Shown here: in pieces, positions 40,931 to 51,880 of the stretch
Layout: every line of letters begins with the position of its first letter
Numbering within the stretch: position 1 is the stretch's first letter
Assembly (NCBI GenBank): GCA_021030915.1
Contig: JAGEMR010000039.1
Coordinates: forward strand, 62,001 to 126,000
Origin: Astrothelium macrocarpum
Taxonomy: Eukaryota > Ascomycota > Dothideomycetes > Trypetheliales > Trypetheliaceae
DNA: 64,000 bases
Direction: 5' to 3'
Translations under genes and position numbers: made by a program
Notes under the pieces: generated by a model
Seen by the model: the letters and a program-made list of their open reading frames with translations, nothing else
Databases searched by the model: none
What the model was told of the DNA's origin: nothing

Positions 40931-42550
40931 AATCACAAAATCACGAGACAAATCTAGCCGGCATATCTTGCGGGCGTACACCGATCTAGAACTTGGCAGG
41001 CCAAAATGGAATCCCTTAATGTCAAGAAACGGTTATCCGAACCGAGAAAAGGATAACAGGTGTAGACAACCAGCCAAGTGGCGTCAGCTCTAGGAGAAGC
41101 TAGAAAATTTTGAAGAGTGGAGTATTGCGAACTGGGAGATCATGAAGAAAGCTTACGACTGGCAGGCGCAATTGGGTCAACAATGATCCTAGTGCCATCC
41201 CAGGATGTCAGACCCAATTGACATAGTTCAGAAGCCACAAGATTAAGAGGGATTTAGCGACCTGCGAGAGCTCGATATCCAGTGCCTCTGTTCGATAGTA
41301 GATTGAAGAAGAAGCGGTCTGCATTTCCGTGTCTCCAGTTATTTCACAGGCATCAGGCGCGGTAGCGGGCGACGACATTTCTGACCCCTGGTCTGACCTC
41401 CATCTCCGCCAAAATTGTATTCACGCCTGAACAGGGTATGTTCTCATTGAATTTTTTGTGAAATTATTTTTGGGGAGGGCCAACGCCCTAGATCAATCCG
41501 CCATATATATTTAGAACGAATGAGGACTGAGATCGAGTGCTCCCGTTCGATCCGTCCCGCTTCAAGGGACGGGACAGGATGCAACGCCCGTGTCATCCGA
41601 ATCGAGTAGATCGTCCCTCGCTTAACCGATCAGCAAGCTGGGTTGTGAGGTGAGTATGTACACTGAGGATATCGCAGTCAGTATTATGACGTTCCAACTT
41701 CAAACGAAGCATATACACCTCACCGGGGAAAAGAAAACGGAGAAGATTGATCGAGGACTGGAAATGCGTATGCAACTGAGCAGATAGTGTTCTCGCTTGA
41801 TTAATTCCAGATCCCCGGGTAGTTCATCCTTATTTGCTTAGTTCCCACGCAACCGGAATACAAGTACGCCCGTTAAAACTGCCTTAACTGGCGCTGCCCT
41901 ACCTTATAGAACAATGTACCTAGAGAGCTTATGCAAGTTCGTAACTTTATTACGCGAGCCGGGGAATTTCATTGGATGACCCAGAGAAGGCTAGGTCATT
42001 TCATTAGGCGACCCAGGGATTTCTGGTGGTGTGGTGGAGAGCCGAGCATGGACACGGGAGGAACGTCTCCGACGAATCCATCATACCCATTATCTTCTAT
42101 TCCTGCCTTTTCCCATGACGCTCATTCCTCGCGCAAGATTCGGGACATGCAACCGAGATCCATTGGAAGAATGCCTCCGGGGGATTTATGCAACAACGTC
42201 ATGTTACAGTGAGCTTGGATTGTTGTACCTACAGTGTCTCTTGTACCACAAGCGCTACTTGGTCTCGACTCTTCGCCTCGTTCATTTGAAGCACGCAAGA
42301 TTCTTGGAGAGAATAGCCTAGCAAAATACGCTTCGAACCTGGAAATTGCTGTAAGCTTGATGCTGCAGATGTACGGAGCTTCAGAACTTTCATCTCCTGA
42401 GATCCGAGTTGCAAATCTAAAATCTCGAGGACTTCAAAGGCACGGAAACGCTTGGCAACGCCTAGATTTTTGCCTCGTATAAGCGGGCTTTCTTACTCAT
42501 CATCTCCTTAACCGAATTGTGTAACCCACAATCCATAAGACCACCATCCC
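40931..42550. other. Intergenic region, no gene supported
   Basis: 1.62 kb of short open stretches with no recognisable domain. A 6-bp stem hairpin (CGTCCC/GGGACG) is at 41553-41571 and a 32-bp tandem near-duplication at 41966-42029. It may include decayed repeat DNA. Confidence 0.45.
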
Positions 42551-43375
42551 ATGCCAATGCCCAACCAATTGAAATCATCCCCATCTTCCTCCCCAGAAAC
42601 CCTCCCGGCCTGGTTCGCCGCGACCCGCCGTAAATCAGCCACTCCCCTCGGTACACTAACCTTCGTCACCTTGCGCATCCTCGACATCAGCCTCCAACAC
42701 GCCCTCCTCCGCCACAACCACGCCTCTCACCTCCTCCACATTCTTGGCGCTCGTGCCGTTCTCCCCACCACCACCACCACTTCTGCAACACGCCTCACAC
42801 CGCACTCGACCATCCTTGTCGCCCTCGCCGCGGGCAGCACGGCCAAGCAACTCTACTGGCTGCTCGCGATCTCCGAGAACGTGTTCCCGGCAGGTTTCGC
42901 AGCTGCCATCGGGGCGTACAACACGCTGCTGAACACGGCGAACACGCTGCTGGCGGTGTGGGCGTGGACGAGCGCGGCGCCTGCCGTAGATGCAGGATGG
43001 TGGGGGTTGCTGACGTCGCTGACGGTGGTGAGTGGTTTAGTCTTGTATGTAGTGGGGTTGGGGGTGGAGGCGTGGGCGGAGACGCAGCGGAAGCGGTTTA
43101 AGGCTGATCCGCGGAATAGCGGGAAGCCGTGTGCGGAGGGGTGGTGGGGGCAGGCGCTGAATGCGAATTATGGGGGATATATGCTGTTTCGAACGGGGTA
43201 TGCGGTGGTGGCTGCGGGATGGGGGTGGGGTTTGTTTGTGGGGGTTTGTTTGGGATGTGATTTTTATTTTAGGGCGATTCCGTTGTTGGATCAGTATATG
43301 GAGGGAAAGTATGGAGAAAGTTTCAGGAAGGTGAGGAGGAGAGTGAGGTATAGGTTGATTCCTGGAATTATATAA
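42551..43375 (+). CDS. DUF1295/ICMT-like integral membrane protein
   Basis: A single-exon protein of 274 residues from the ATG at 42551. It has five or six hydrophobic segments (GTLTFVTLRILDISLQHALL; ILVALAAGSTAKQLYWLL; LLTSLTVVSGLVLYVVGLGV; YGGYMLFRTGYAVVAAGWGW) and ends FRAIPLLDQYMEGKYGESFRKV then YRLIPGII. That last segment matches the steroid-reductase / isoprenylcysteine-methyltransferase-like membrane superfamily, in which the region binds SAM or NADPH; it also has the KRFKADPRN and NYGG elements expected before it. The reaction is not predictable from sequence. The gene is much more GC-rich than its flanks and its strand skew flips in the middle. Confidence 0.7.
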   Translation: MPMPNQLKSSPSSSPETLPAWFAATRRKSATPLGTLTFVTLRILDISLQHALLRHNHASHLLHILGARAVLPTTTTTSATRLTPHSTILVALAAGSTAKQLYWLLAISENVFPAGFAAAIGAYNTLLNTANTLLAVWAWTSAAPAVDAGWWGLLTSLTVVSGLVLYVVGLGVEAWAETQRKRFKADPRNSGKPCAEGWWGQALNANYGGYMLFRTGYAVVAAGWGWGLFVGVCLGCDFYFRAIPLLDQYMEGKYGESFRKVRRRVRYRLIPGII

Positions 43376-43734
43376 TGTAAGCAATGAGTATTCTGAACTG
43401 GCGACAACCACGTGTCTAGCGGACGTCGTTTGAGGTGTCCTGAGTAATCGGTTCTATTTTCTGGAAGGGGCAAAAGCCGGTCCAGCAGGGACCAGAAAAA
43501 TTGGCTGTACTTCTGGGGGATGAGTCGAAGACTAAGCGAATCACGTCAAACATGGACCTGGGTCTTACTGGCGATCAAGCCGTGCTCGTTGGACTGATCC
43601 AGACGAGCTTGGCGACACCTTGAAAACAAAAAGCGCTCATTGTGTTCTAGCTAAGGCTAGCACTTGATATGAACCCGAACCCAGCCATTCCTGCAACTTG
43701 GTCAATTGAAAGGGCACACGAAAAAATCACATCT

Positions 43735-44367
43735 TTATCGTGGCTGACGATCGCCGAAACGTCTTGGTCGTTCTGCAACTTGCTGCTGCTGTACAGCGAC
43801 AACGTTGACCGGAACAGAGTCAAACTAGATTATGAATTAGCGTTTCGTACATTGAAGAATTTTCTAGGAAAAAGAAAATGTAACTTACGCCCAAGCTCTT
43901 CAACATATCCTTTGTGTCCTGATCCACATCCAACTGCCCGCTCTCTGTATTCTGGGTGAAATCGAGGGCTGAAATCTCCGGCACGTATTGATCCTTGCGT
44001 TCACGTTCTTCTTCTTGCAGCTTGAAGGAGATACCGCGGACAGGACCCCGCTGGATACGTTTCATTAAATGAGTGGTGTAGCCGGCAATCTGTGGAGGCA
44101 AGCCGCCGAGTGAGCAAAATGCAACCCTGGATTCTTGGGAGAGAAGATAGTTGGCAATGACGAACCTTGTTACGAAGACGCTTGGAAGCGATGATGGCGA
44201 TTTCATCGCATATCCGCTTATTGGTTTCAAAGTCGAGAGTGAGGCGAGGGTAATATCGCTCAATGAGGATCTTGGCGCTCTTTTTGACGGTCTGTTGTAG
44301 GATGAATTAGCTGAGAGACCAAACTTGAAAAACGACCCGAACGAACCTTTGTGCGAACGCGACCCAT
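43735..44367 (-). CDS. RPS17: 40S ribosomal protein eS17
   Basis: Four exons (44347-44367, 44166-44291, 43889-44089, 43735-43824) give 145 residues, the standard length. The sequence [57 protein letters not shown] is typical eS17 and continues [20 protein letters not shown] to FDSVPVNVV and a basic, glutamine-rich tail. The 21-nt first coding exon followed by an intron is common in fungal ribosomal-protein genes. eS17 lies in the small-subunit head/beak area and is essential. It is co-directional with MRP51 upstream, with 306 bases between. Confidence 0.97.
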
Positions 44368-44673
44368 GATTGCGATTGAAGATGAAGAATGAGAGGGTGG
44401 TCGTCGTGAGCTTGAGTTGTGGTTGTGCGCAATGTGCGGAGACGGCAAGTTCCGCTGATAGCAAGCGAGATCTTGCCAATCATTTTGTCCTCTCCACTGT
44501 ATTCTGTCCCTCAATAGTGAGGCATTGGCTATAGAAAATCCAGGGTTTTATCGGATCAAGAATTGTGTGCAAGTAGTATTTCGTACACATACTTAGGTAC
44601 TCAATGCAGTCTCTATCTCATCGGAGAGTTCTATGCCATGCAATATATAGTACAGATCTATCATCCGTCTCTT

Positions 44674-46239
44674 CTACTCCCTCCTTCCTTCCCGCCCCAA
44701 CCCCGTCCCCTGCCCCTTCTCCATATTCCCCCTCGCAACAGTCCGACCAGTATGCTCCGCCAAAATCTCCTCCATTCGGCCAAACGACCCGTCCCCACCC
44801 ACCGTATCATAAAACCCCTTCACCCCTCCTCTCCCGCCCCTCCTCCCACCCACCTCAAGCGGTCTCGCCCTCTCCACCCTTCTTACCGACGGCTCGTCCC
44901 GCGGCCTCGCGATCTCCGGCAGCCTCCCCTCGCGTATCTCCACCCCCTGAGCATCCGCAGGCTTGACCTTGACATTCAGCCTGCCCCTCGCGGACACGCT
45001 CACCTTCTCGATGCCCACCCACACCTTCATCCCCCCGCGCTCCTCGCTCGCCACCGCGCGCCCCCGCAGCCCCAGCTGCAAGTTCGCCTGCGATGAGTCC
45101 ACCGCCACGCCGGCGACGCCTAGCTGGCCGGACGCGACGTCGTCGTTGACGACGCTGCTGCGCGTCTTGAGCACGCGCGCCCGCTGCAGCACGGCGCCGC
45201 TGCGCTGCGGGCCCAGCAGCGCGTGGTTCGCGATGTGCGCGTCGCTGCGGAGATACGAAAACCCCGCGGACGGGTGCGTGAGGAGCGGGCCGTGGTCGAT
45301 GGAAGTCGACGATGAGGAGGTGGAAGAGCGGCCGCCGGCGGCGAGACCCTCGTCGCCGAAGCGCATGCTGGATTTGGAAGAGTCGGAGGTGGCGAGCGGC
45401 GGGAGGTCGAAGTATTGTCGGATCTGCACCGCGAGCGGCGAGTTGAGGTTGGCGGTGCCTTCGGAGGTGAGCATCTCGGCGCGGAGCTCGCGCAGCTTGG
45501 AGGAGAAGAGGGCGTCGGGGATGGTGTAGGTGTCCGGGAAGTCGGCGGGGAGGTCGCGGCCTTCGTCGCGGGCGCGGTGGCGTTCTTCGGTGATGAGGGA
45601 CTGGCGCATGTGCTCGCGGAGGTGGCTGAGGAAGTTGGTTTTTTCGCGTTTGCTGAGGTTGGTGAGGTATTGTGTGAAGGCGCTTTCGCTCATGCCGGGT
45701 ATAAAGGGCCCTTCAAACTTCCATCGTTCGTGATTTTTGTCAGGGATTTGCTTTGCAGAAGATCCATTTGTCGCCTTTATCGTGTTGTCGAAATCTGATT
45801 CAAAGACGCTTGCTCTAGGTAGGGTTTTACCAGGCCCACCGGTCACAGAGTTTCGTACTGAGTGCTGGGTAATTGGTAATCCAATCTCTTGCCATTTTTC
45901 CAACGTTTTGGTATGGTCATTTGCCGATTCAAAATCGATGATGTGTTCTCTCGTATCGAGGCTTGTAACGCGCAGCGCAGCATTTGAAGATCGTGCTGTT
46001 GTTCGTAAGGGCAGCGGTCGTTTTAAGCCCCAGTCGCCTCGGGCCTGAGAAGATTGTGGAGTGGCGATCGCTTGATGGATGGGATATGGGAGAGTAGCTG
46101 AATCTGAGTGCCGTACTACATTACTGTCGCCAACTATCATTTCATCCTCGATTGAGGGCTTCGGAAGTGGTGGAGGTAGTGAAAATAATCGTGATGACCG
46201 CAATAACCTTGCGGTTGGAGAGTTGGCTTTGCTCAACAT
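44674..46239 (-). CDS. MRP51: Mitochondrial small-subunit ribosomal protein Mrp51
   Basis: A single-exon protein of 521 residues. The N-terminus SPTARLLRSSRLFSLPPPLP, then SATLPYPIHQAIATPQSSQARGDWGLKRPLPL and DTREHIIDFESANDHTKTLEKWQEIGLP, is the conserved block of the fungal Mrp51 (mS51) family. In yeast, Mrp51 belongs to the mitochondrial small subunit and affects translation of mRNAs through their 5' leaders. Further family-like segments are FIPGMSESAFTQYL and HPSAGFSYLRSDAHIANH. The N-terminus is suitable for mitochondrial import. The 3' half of the gene is very GC-rich with a strong strand skew, unlike its neighbours. The C-terminal 80 residues are basic and glycine-rich. Confidence 0.88.
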   Translation of the reverse strand: MLSKANSPTARLLRSSRLFSLPPPLPKPSIEDEMIVGDSNVVRHSDSATLPYPIHQAIATPQSSQARGDWGLKRPLPLRTTARSSNAALRVTSLDTREHIIDFESANDHTKTLEKWQEIGLPITQHSVRNSVTGGPGKTLPRASVFESDFDNTIKATNGSSAKQIPDKNHERWKFEGPFIPGMSESAFTQYLTNLSKREKTNFLSHLREHMRQSLITEERHRARDEGRDLPADFPDTYTIPDALFSSKLRELRAEMLTSEGTANLNSPLAVQIRQYFDLPPLATSDSSKSSMRFGDEGLAAGGRSSTSSSSTSIDHGPLLTHPSAGFSYLRSDAHIANHALLGPQRSGAVLQRARVLKTRSSVVNDDVASGQLGVAGVAVDSSQANLQLGLRGRAVASEERGGMKVWVGIEKVSVSARGRLNVKVKPADAQGVEIREGRLPEIARPRDEPSVRRVERARPLEVGGRRGGRGGVKGFYDTVGGDGSFGRMEEILAEHTGRTVARGNMEKGQGTGLGREGRRE

Positions 46240-46563
46240 GGTGTTGAATAAACAGTAGCAATTATCGGCTTGTTGAGTCAGCTCCTACGAGCTCGGCGCC
46301 GGTCACTGCATTGCCAGGACATAGAATAGCTTAAGATCGTAGCCTCGCAGTCTTGCTTGGGATATTCGGATATCGGGCGCAAAGTTGGCTAGTCCGAATT
46401 CGGCTAATCGATATCAGAACTCTGGATGGACCAAGCAAGATGAACATTTCACGAGGCAATGTATGTTTAACATGGCTACGTAAGTTCTGAGGCGTCTGCA
46501 ACCGATGTCTACAGGTCCTTGAACGAGTGACGCTCAAACAGCCTTTCAGAGAACGAGGCTCGA
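46240..46563. promoter_or_regulatory. MRP51 upstream region
   Basis: 324 bases between the MRP51 start and the BBC1 stop, both on the minus strand. No specific site recognised. Confidence 0.35.
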
Positions 46564-49500
46564 TCAGCCTTCCCAACCCACCCAATTCCTGCCCATCACT
46601 CTCCACACCTTGACCTCACCACTCCTCAAATCCCCCACCTTGAAGCTTTCCATTTTGACCTTCTTCCCTTCACGTCCTTGTTCGAACGCCCGGATCTTCT
46701 TCCTTGTACCATCCCATTCCGTGACAATCGCCACATGCTCTGGGTTTCCGACTTCCATGCTGTATTTTTGATGCATGGGGCCATGCTTTCCCTGAAATTT
46801 CGCATTACGTAACGTGATGATATCTCCAGGTCTGATTTCGTCGTATTGCTGTACAGACGCATTGGCCATGTTGGCGTAAACCAAAGCACCGTATGCGCGT
46901 GTGCCAACAGGCATCAGAGCCGACTGAACCGATCGAAGGAGCTCGAGTACGAGAGACTGTGGACTTCCGTCACCGACGACAGTGTTTTGTTTCGAGTTCG
47001 CTGCTTCCGCAATCTTGGCGCCAAAGCGAGAATGTGCGTCTTCGAGCTGGTCTTGACGTAATCGAGCTGGTGGTGGCTCATGTCGCTGTTCCAGCTCAAT
47101 ATCCGCAGGACTATGAGCATCAAAGCGGGCAGTAACAATGGTTTGTGAGTAGTCCAAAAACAGGACATATACCTCTTTGGTAACTATACTCTTTCCACCA
47201 GCTCCAGAAGAGTTGGACTCTTCAATTTCGTACAACACATCCTTACGATTATAGAAGATGGGGGGTGGCGTTTTTGGACGAGCCCACCATTGCGTTTTCT
47301 CCCCCAAGTCCACATCGGTAGCTATAAAACCATCAGTCGGTGGTCTTGGCTGCTCCATTGACCGTCTTGCGACATTCATGGTACGGTTAACATCGAGTGA
47401 CTGTCGGGGCTGCGCTCGACCAGGTGTGTCTAGTGATGAGCCCACTGCTGGAGAGTCGTAAGAAGGACGTGGTGGCGGCGCTCTTTCCTGAGGGGGTGGT
47501 TGAGGAGGAAGAGCAGGTGGGCGTTCTGTGGGCACTCGAGGTGGAGAGATAGAGTATAATCCATCGTCATCGCCTTGAGCGGATTCGAATGGTGGAAGCT
47601 GAGGTGGACCATGGGACGGAGCGGGACCAGTAGATTTTCTAGAAATCATGGGTGGAGCCGGCTCGTATCTATATGGATCATAGTCAGCGTCTGGCGGCCC
47701 AGAAACTGTTGCAGACATGGTCGGATCGCGGGCAGGGATGGGAGGAGGCGCAGCTCTTGGAGCATCCATTGAGGGTCTGCTTTTCGGGGCTTGCTGCGAT
47801 GGCGGAGGAGGCGGTACAGCTCGCACGGCCGATGGAATGGGCGGAGGTGCAGCAGAAGTCGGCAACGGAGGTGAGCGTATTGATCTATCATCTGCGAGCG
47901 TGCTTTCATCCAGGCTTGAATCACGCAAGTGCGATTTCAAAGCATCTTTGTGTTTTGCTCCGGATGCAATGTCTGTGTCGTAGTCGCCTTCATATTCAGT
48001 TTCTTCTTCTGTCTCCTCATCATCTTCCCCGCCTTGCTGAAAAGCCGACGGCGCTGCAGGGGGTGGCGGTGGAGGCGCTCTTGTAGTGTGTGTTGGGGCA
48101 GTTCCTGGTATGGATGGAGCCCGGCTTGATCGTTTCTCTTGAGTCGACTGCACGCTTTGCCGGATTTGAGCATCACCATCAGTACTCGTTGTCGAGCTTC
48201 GTTTAGATGGATGTGTCTGGGGTGGTATGGGGGGCACAGCAGTTGCGCCGTCCCTGTTGGGTATTGGGGGAGGAGCACCACGCAGAGGGAAAGCGGCGCC
48301 CTCCATCGTTGATGATCTGGTCGGTCCTCGGCTGGGATTTTGCGAGAGCTCATCATCTGACTCGGAGCCAGGACTCGGAGACTTGACTTCAGCTGGGGGA
48401 AGTGGTGGAACTGGCCGGTCTAAAATGTGATTAGACATAATTTCAATACAAACAAGCAAGCACCTACTTTCGGCCACCGGTGGCGGAGGAGCTGCGCGAT
48501 CTGTGGGTAACGGCGGCATTGGCCGGTCTTTTCAGAATCAGCTTCGATGGTCATCTCAGAAGAAGAATGAGTCGACTTGATCTACACTACGTACGGTAGA
48601 CCTTAACAACGAAGACTCTATCATAGGACCCATCATCGTCTAATGTAGACCATGTAGGCGGAGGAATCGGGTCTTGTTTGTTATCGGTCTCCGCAGCAGA
48701 TGGATTGACAACTTGTCTAAGCGGATAGGAGTATTTACCTTGTGGAACCGGAGGAGGAACTCTATCAGTCGATCGACGATCCGTTGAACGACGACTAGGA
48801 ACCTCCGGTCTTATATCCTCCACATCAGGAACTTCTTCTGACCCGCGTTGACTGGTTATAGGACGCGACTCTTCTTCGTCTCTAGATACTTCCAACGGCA
48901 TGGCCTCAGGCTCCTGTTTCGGACTAAGAGTTCGTTGCATTCCAGGCACTGGTACCATTGGCACGGCTTGCGGCTGGTGTGATGCGAACGAAGCACTCTC
49001 CCCTTCTTGTGCCTCCTTATTACTGGTCGTGGATTTCTTCTTCTTTGGAGTTGCACTTGGCACTGGCATGGGTGCTCCAAACATGCCGGCCATGCCCATT
49101 CCACCACTCATCTTTGCCATTCGTTCGCGAAGCTCAAGCTTTCGTCTCGCCTCTGCGTCCATTTCACTCTCTCCTTCTTCCTCTTCTGTTGAATCACCTT
49201 CATCGCCAACACTCGCTTCTTGCTTTGGTCTTGTTGGTGCGTGAGCTTGAGATATAGGAATTGTTGGTTGAATTCGATCATCAATATCTTCTACCCCTGA
49301 AGTGCCCTCTGCGTCTTCAGTAGTCTCGCCTGCGGCAGATTGATCGGCATCGTTTCCGTCACTGAACAGTTCTCGCTGCTGATTTGTACTGTCCGGAGAC
49401 TTTGGGCCCCTGGAAGCTCGCCTATCAGTAGATCTTCGGGTAGTCTCACGTGTGAGATCTAAGGATGCTCTTGACGAATCGTTAGGAGGCTCGTTCGCTT

Positions 49501-50440
49501 GCTCGACTGCAATTGCCTCTTGACTTTCCCGCGGCTCACTAGGCTTCTTGTGCGGCTTCTTAGGTTTCTCCTTTTGTGATACTTCTGCACGTCTCATAGC
49601 CTGCTCGGCTTGTTGTTTTTGTAGCAATGCAATCCGATCTTTCAAGCTTTGTGGTTTTGGTGCATCTTCCCCAGTCTCTTCTGTACTAGGTCCCGGACCT
49701 GCCAGGCCTGCCGTCTCTGCCGTCTCGGTGTCTTGAGCTCGTTTTTCGGCTATTTCAGGATCCTCCTCACGCCTGTATATCTTTTGAGGCACAGGCTCCC
49801 TTGGGGGAGGTATGTATGCATTTTTGCTAGGAGGAGGCGCAACATATGGCTTCTTGATGAAAGAGCTAGTAGTAGTCGCACCTTGAGGTTTAGGTGCAAT
49901 TGGAGGCGCAGATCCCTTATTAAATGCTGCGATACGATCCTTGAACGAGCTTGGTTTCTCTGCTACGGCTGGTGGAGGAGCTTTCGCTGCCGATGCAGCC
50001 GGAGCAATCTTTGGAGCAGCTGGCGACTCTATTGTCGGTTCTCCTTGCGGCTTTGTAGTGACCTTTGTTGGTGAGCGTGGAGATAGCTCTGAAGGCGATC
50101 GAACTTGAGCTTTGGGAGCTTCTGGCTCTTCTAGAGGAGTTGAAATCTCCTCAGTTGGCTCTTCTGCAGCTGCAACTAGGGGTGTGGGAGTTGGCTCGGC
50201 CTTGGGCCTCGCAGGTCTTGAAGGTCTTGTAGGAACGGGAGGCTCATATTTTTCGACAAAATTCTTGGGAAATAAACCTTCTTTTTTGCTCCCTGAGGTA
50301 TCATCATATTCTCCGACATACCAATCGTCGTCCTCTTCTGCAATGACCGTGATGATTTGGCCATTTGGAAAATTCAAGTCATCTTCGTGAGGCGAAGAAT
50401 ATTCATAGATGGCTTTGACCTTGAATGGTGTATGTGCCAT
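46564..50440 (-). CDS. BBC1: Bbc1-like SH3 protein of cortical actin patches
   Basis: Three exons (48595-50440, 48468-48527, 46564-48419) give 1,253 residues. An N-terminal SH3 domain is clear: PFKVKAIYEYSSPHEDDLNFPNGQIITV, EEDDDWYVGEYDD, KEGLFPKNFVEKY. A long disordered middle is rich in proline (PPPPP and APPPIP runs) and in short repeats such as SLKDRIALLQKQQAEQAMRR and SFKDRIAAFNKGS. The last 260 residues are the conserved Bbc1/Aim3 C-terminal domain (WWARPKTPPPIFYNRKDVL; GALVYANMA; RNAKFQGKHG; VWRVMGRNWVGWEG). Bbc1 restrains Las17/WASP-driven actin assembly at endocytic sites in yeast. Both introns lie between RP(M/V)PPLP segments, so exon 2 (60 nt) encodes one proline-rich module and can be skipped in phase. 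Confidence 0.88.
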
Positions 50441-50824
50441 TTCTGGCAACCCGCGCGAACAAAACCAATGCAGTCGCTTACTAGTCGCAGAGGGGGCGCT
50501 TTAGAGCAGAGATGTTTTGGGTGTACAAGCGGTCTGTCCACAGAATGGAGGAGGGGGCTGTGCAGCAGCTATAGCTGGAGGGGCAGTCATCATACGTCAG
50601 CGGGAAACAAGCTCGATATGTTTGTGGTGGCAACTCACACAGCCGTCAGCTTGGGGTTGACGGATAGACGGAAAGGACTGCTGTGAAGAGATTGCGACGC
50701 CTAAATCAACATCACAAGCGTGAGGCCGAGCAGTGGCAAGCACGACCAGCCACTGCCATCTCGAACTTACGAGTCGTGCCCGCTAGCGCCTCCTTGAAGG
50801 CACGATCCAAAACCACTATCCACC
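50441..50824. promoter_or_regulatory. BBC1/RTR1 divergent promoter
   Basis: 384 bases between divergent starts. No specific element recognised. Confidence 0.35.
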
Positions 50825-51706
50825 ATGAAACATCACACATCCATGGCTCCCAAATCCATTTTGAAGAATATCACCGGGTCAGATGCAACTATAGCCGCTC
50901 AGAAAAGCCGCGATCAGCGCAACCGTGACTTCGCCATCCATCATGCAACACTCATCCAGCAACAAAAAGACGCTGAGCTTCACATTCTCGAAGCCATTGA
51001 GGAGCTTATAGATTACCCTACCTCGACAGATGCAAATCCTGCGAGCCCACTGGCTGCAGATGTCTCTCGCTTCACCTCGCTCATCGTTCCCTTCCAGCCT
51101 TCCGACTACGACTCTCTCATCGAGGAAAGACATTGTGCAGATATATGCGGATACGCGCTATGCCCACGAAAACCTGTCAAGAATAACAGCAAATCAAAAA
51201 TGCGCATCCTCGGCGGTAAAGGTATAGATCGAGATGTTAAATTTGTGCCGAGCAAACAGATGGAATTGTGGTGTTCTGTGGACTGTGCCAAGCGTGCACT
51301 CTACGTGAAAACACAGTTGAATGAGGAACCTGCTTGGTTGAGAAGAGCTTCAAATGTGGTGCAGATACGATTGCTCGACGATAAGCCATTGCAGACTTTT
51401 ACTGCAACACTACCTGAACGACCAAAAGGCCCAGTGTCTACCGACGCAGATGATAGTCTACAGAAATCCATGTCAGATTTGGCACTCGAGCGGGGAGAGC
51501 AATCATCTTCAATCAGATCGAAAGGTTTGATAAACGACAGCATTCTGGAGAATACTTCAACGCGTCCAGCTGTGGAGCCTTCGTCATCGGGAAGATTGAC
51601 TGATTATAAGCAAGTCGAGGGCTACAACCCACAAGTTGACTTTGACGAATACCTAAAGGCTAGTCGTGCTCAAGATGATGGCGAAGACGAAGACTGGAAA
51701 ATATGA
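50825..51706 (+). CDS. RTR1: RNA polymerase II CTD phosphatase Rtr1/RPAP2
   Basis: A single exon of 293 residues from ATG 50825 (an in-frame ATG at 50843 would remove six). The zinc-finger-like core is present: YDSLIEERHCADICGYALCP, then LWCSVDCAKRALYV, which supplies the C-C-C-C/H ligands typical of Rtr1/RPAP2. The region before is helical (QKDAELHILEAIEELIDYP) and the C-terminus is disordered, ending VDFDEYLKASRAQDDGEDEDW. Rtr1 removes phosphate from Ser5 of the RNA polymerase II CTD during the initiation-to-elongation transition and helps polymerase import; catalytic activity has been debated for the family. It is convergent with the monooxygenase, with 174 bases between. Confidence 0.9.
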   Translation: MKHHTSMAPKSILKNITGSDATIAAQKSRDQRNRDFAIHHATLIQQQKDAELHILEAIEELIDYPTSTDANPASPLAADVSRFTSLIVPFQPSDYDSLIEERHCADICGYALCPRKPVKNNSKSKMRILGGKGIDRDVKFVPSKQMELWCSVDCAKRALYVKTQLNEEPAWLRRASNVVQIRLLDDKPLQTFTATLPERPKGPVSTDADDSLQKSMSDLALERGEQSSSIRSKGLINDSILENTSTRPAVEPSSSGRLTDYKQVEGYNPQVDFDEYLKASRAQDDGEDEDWKI

Positions 51707-51880
51707 AATTCAACCACAATCACGATCACTAAAAAAGTATAAATGCTACAGACATGAGGCACATCAAGCTGGTCTCAATGAAGGGGACAATATTATTCCT
51801 TGTCAGCTAGCAACCTATCGTCTCAAAGTTACATATACGATTGCAAACGTAATATCGCAATTTCTTATATTCCTACACAT

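Noticed and set aside
44563..45529. Plus-strand open frames opposite MRP51
   Set aside because: Proline- and histidine-rich translations caused by the C-rich skew; the minus-strand Mrp51 reading is a clear family match.
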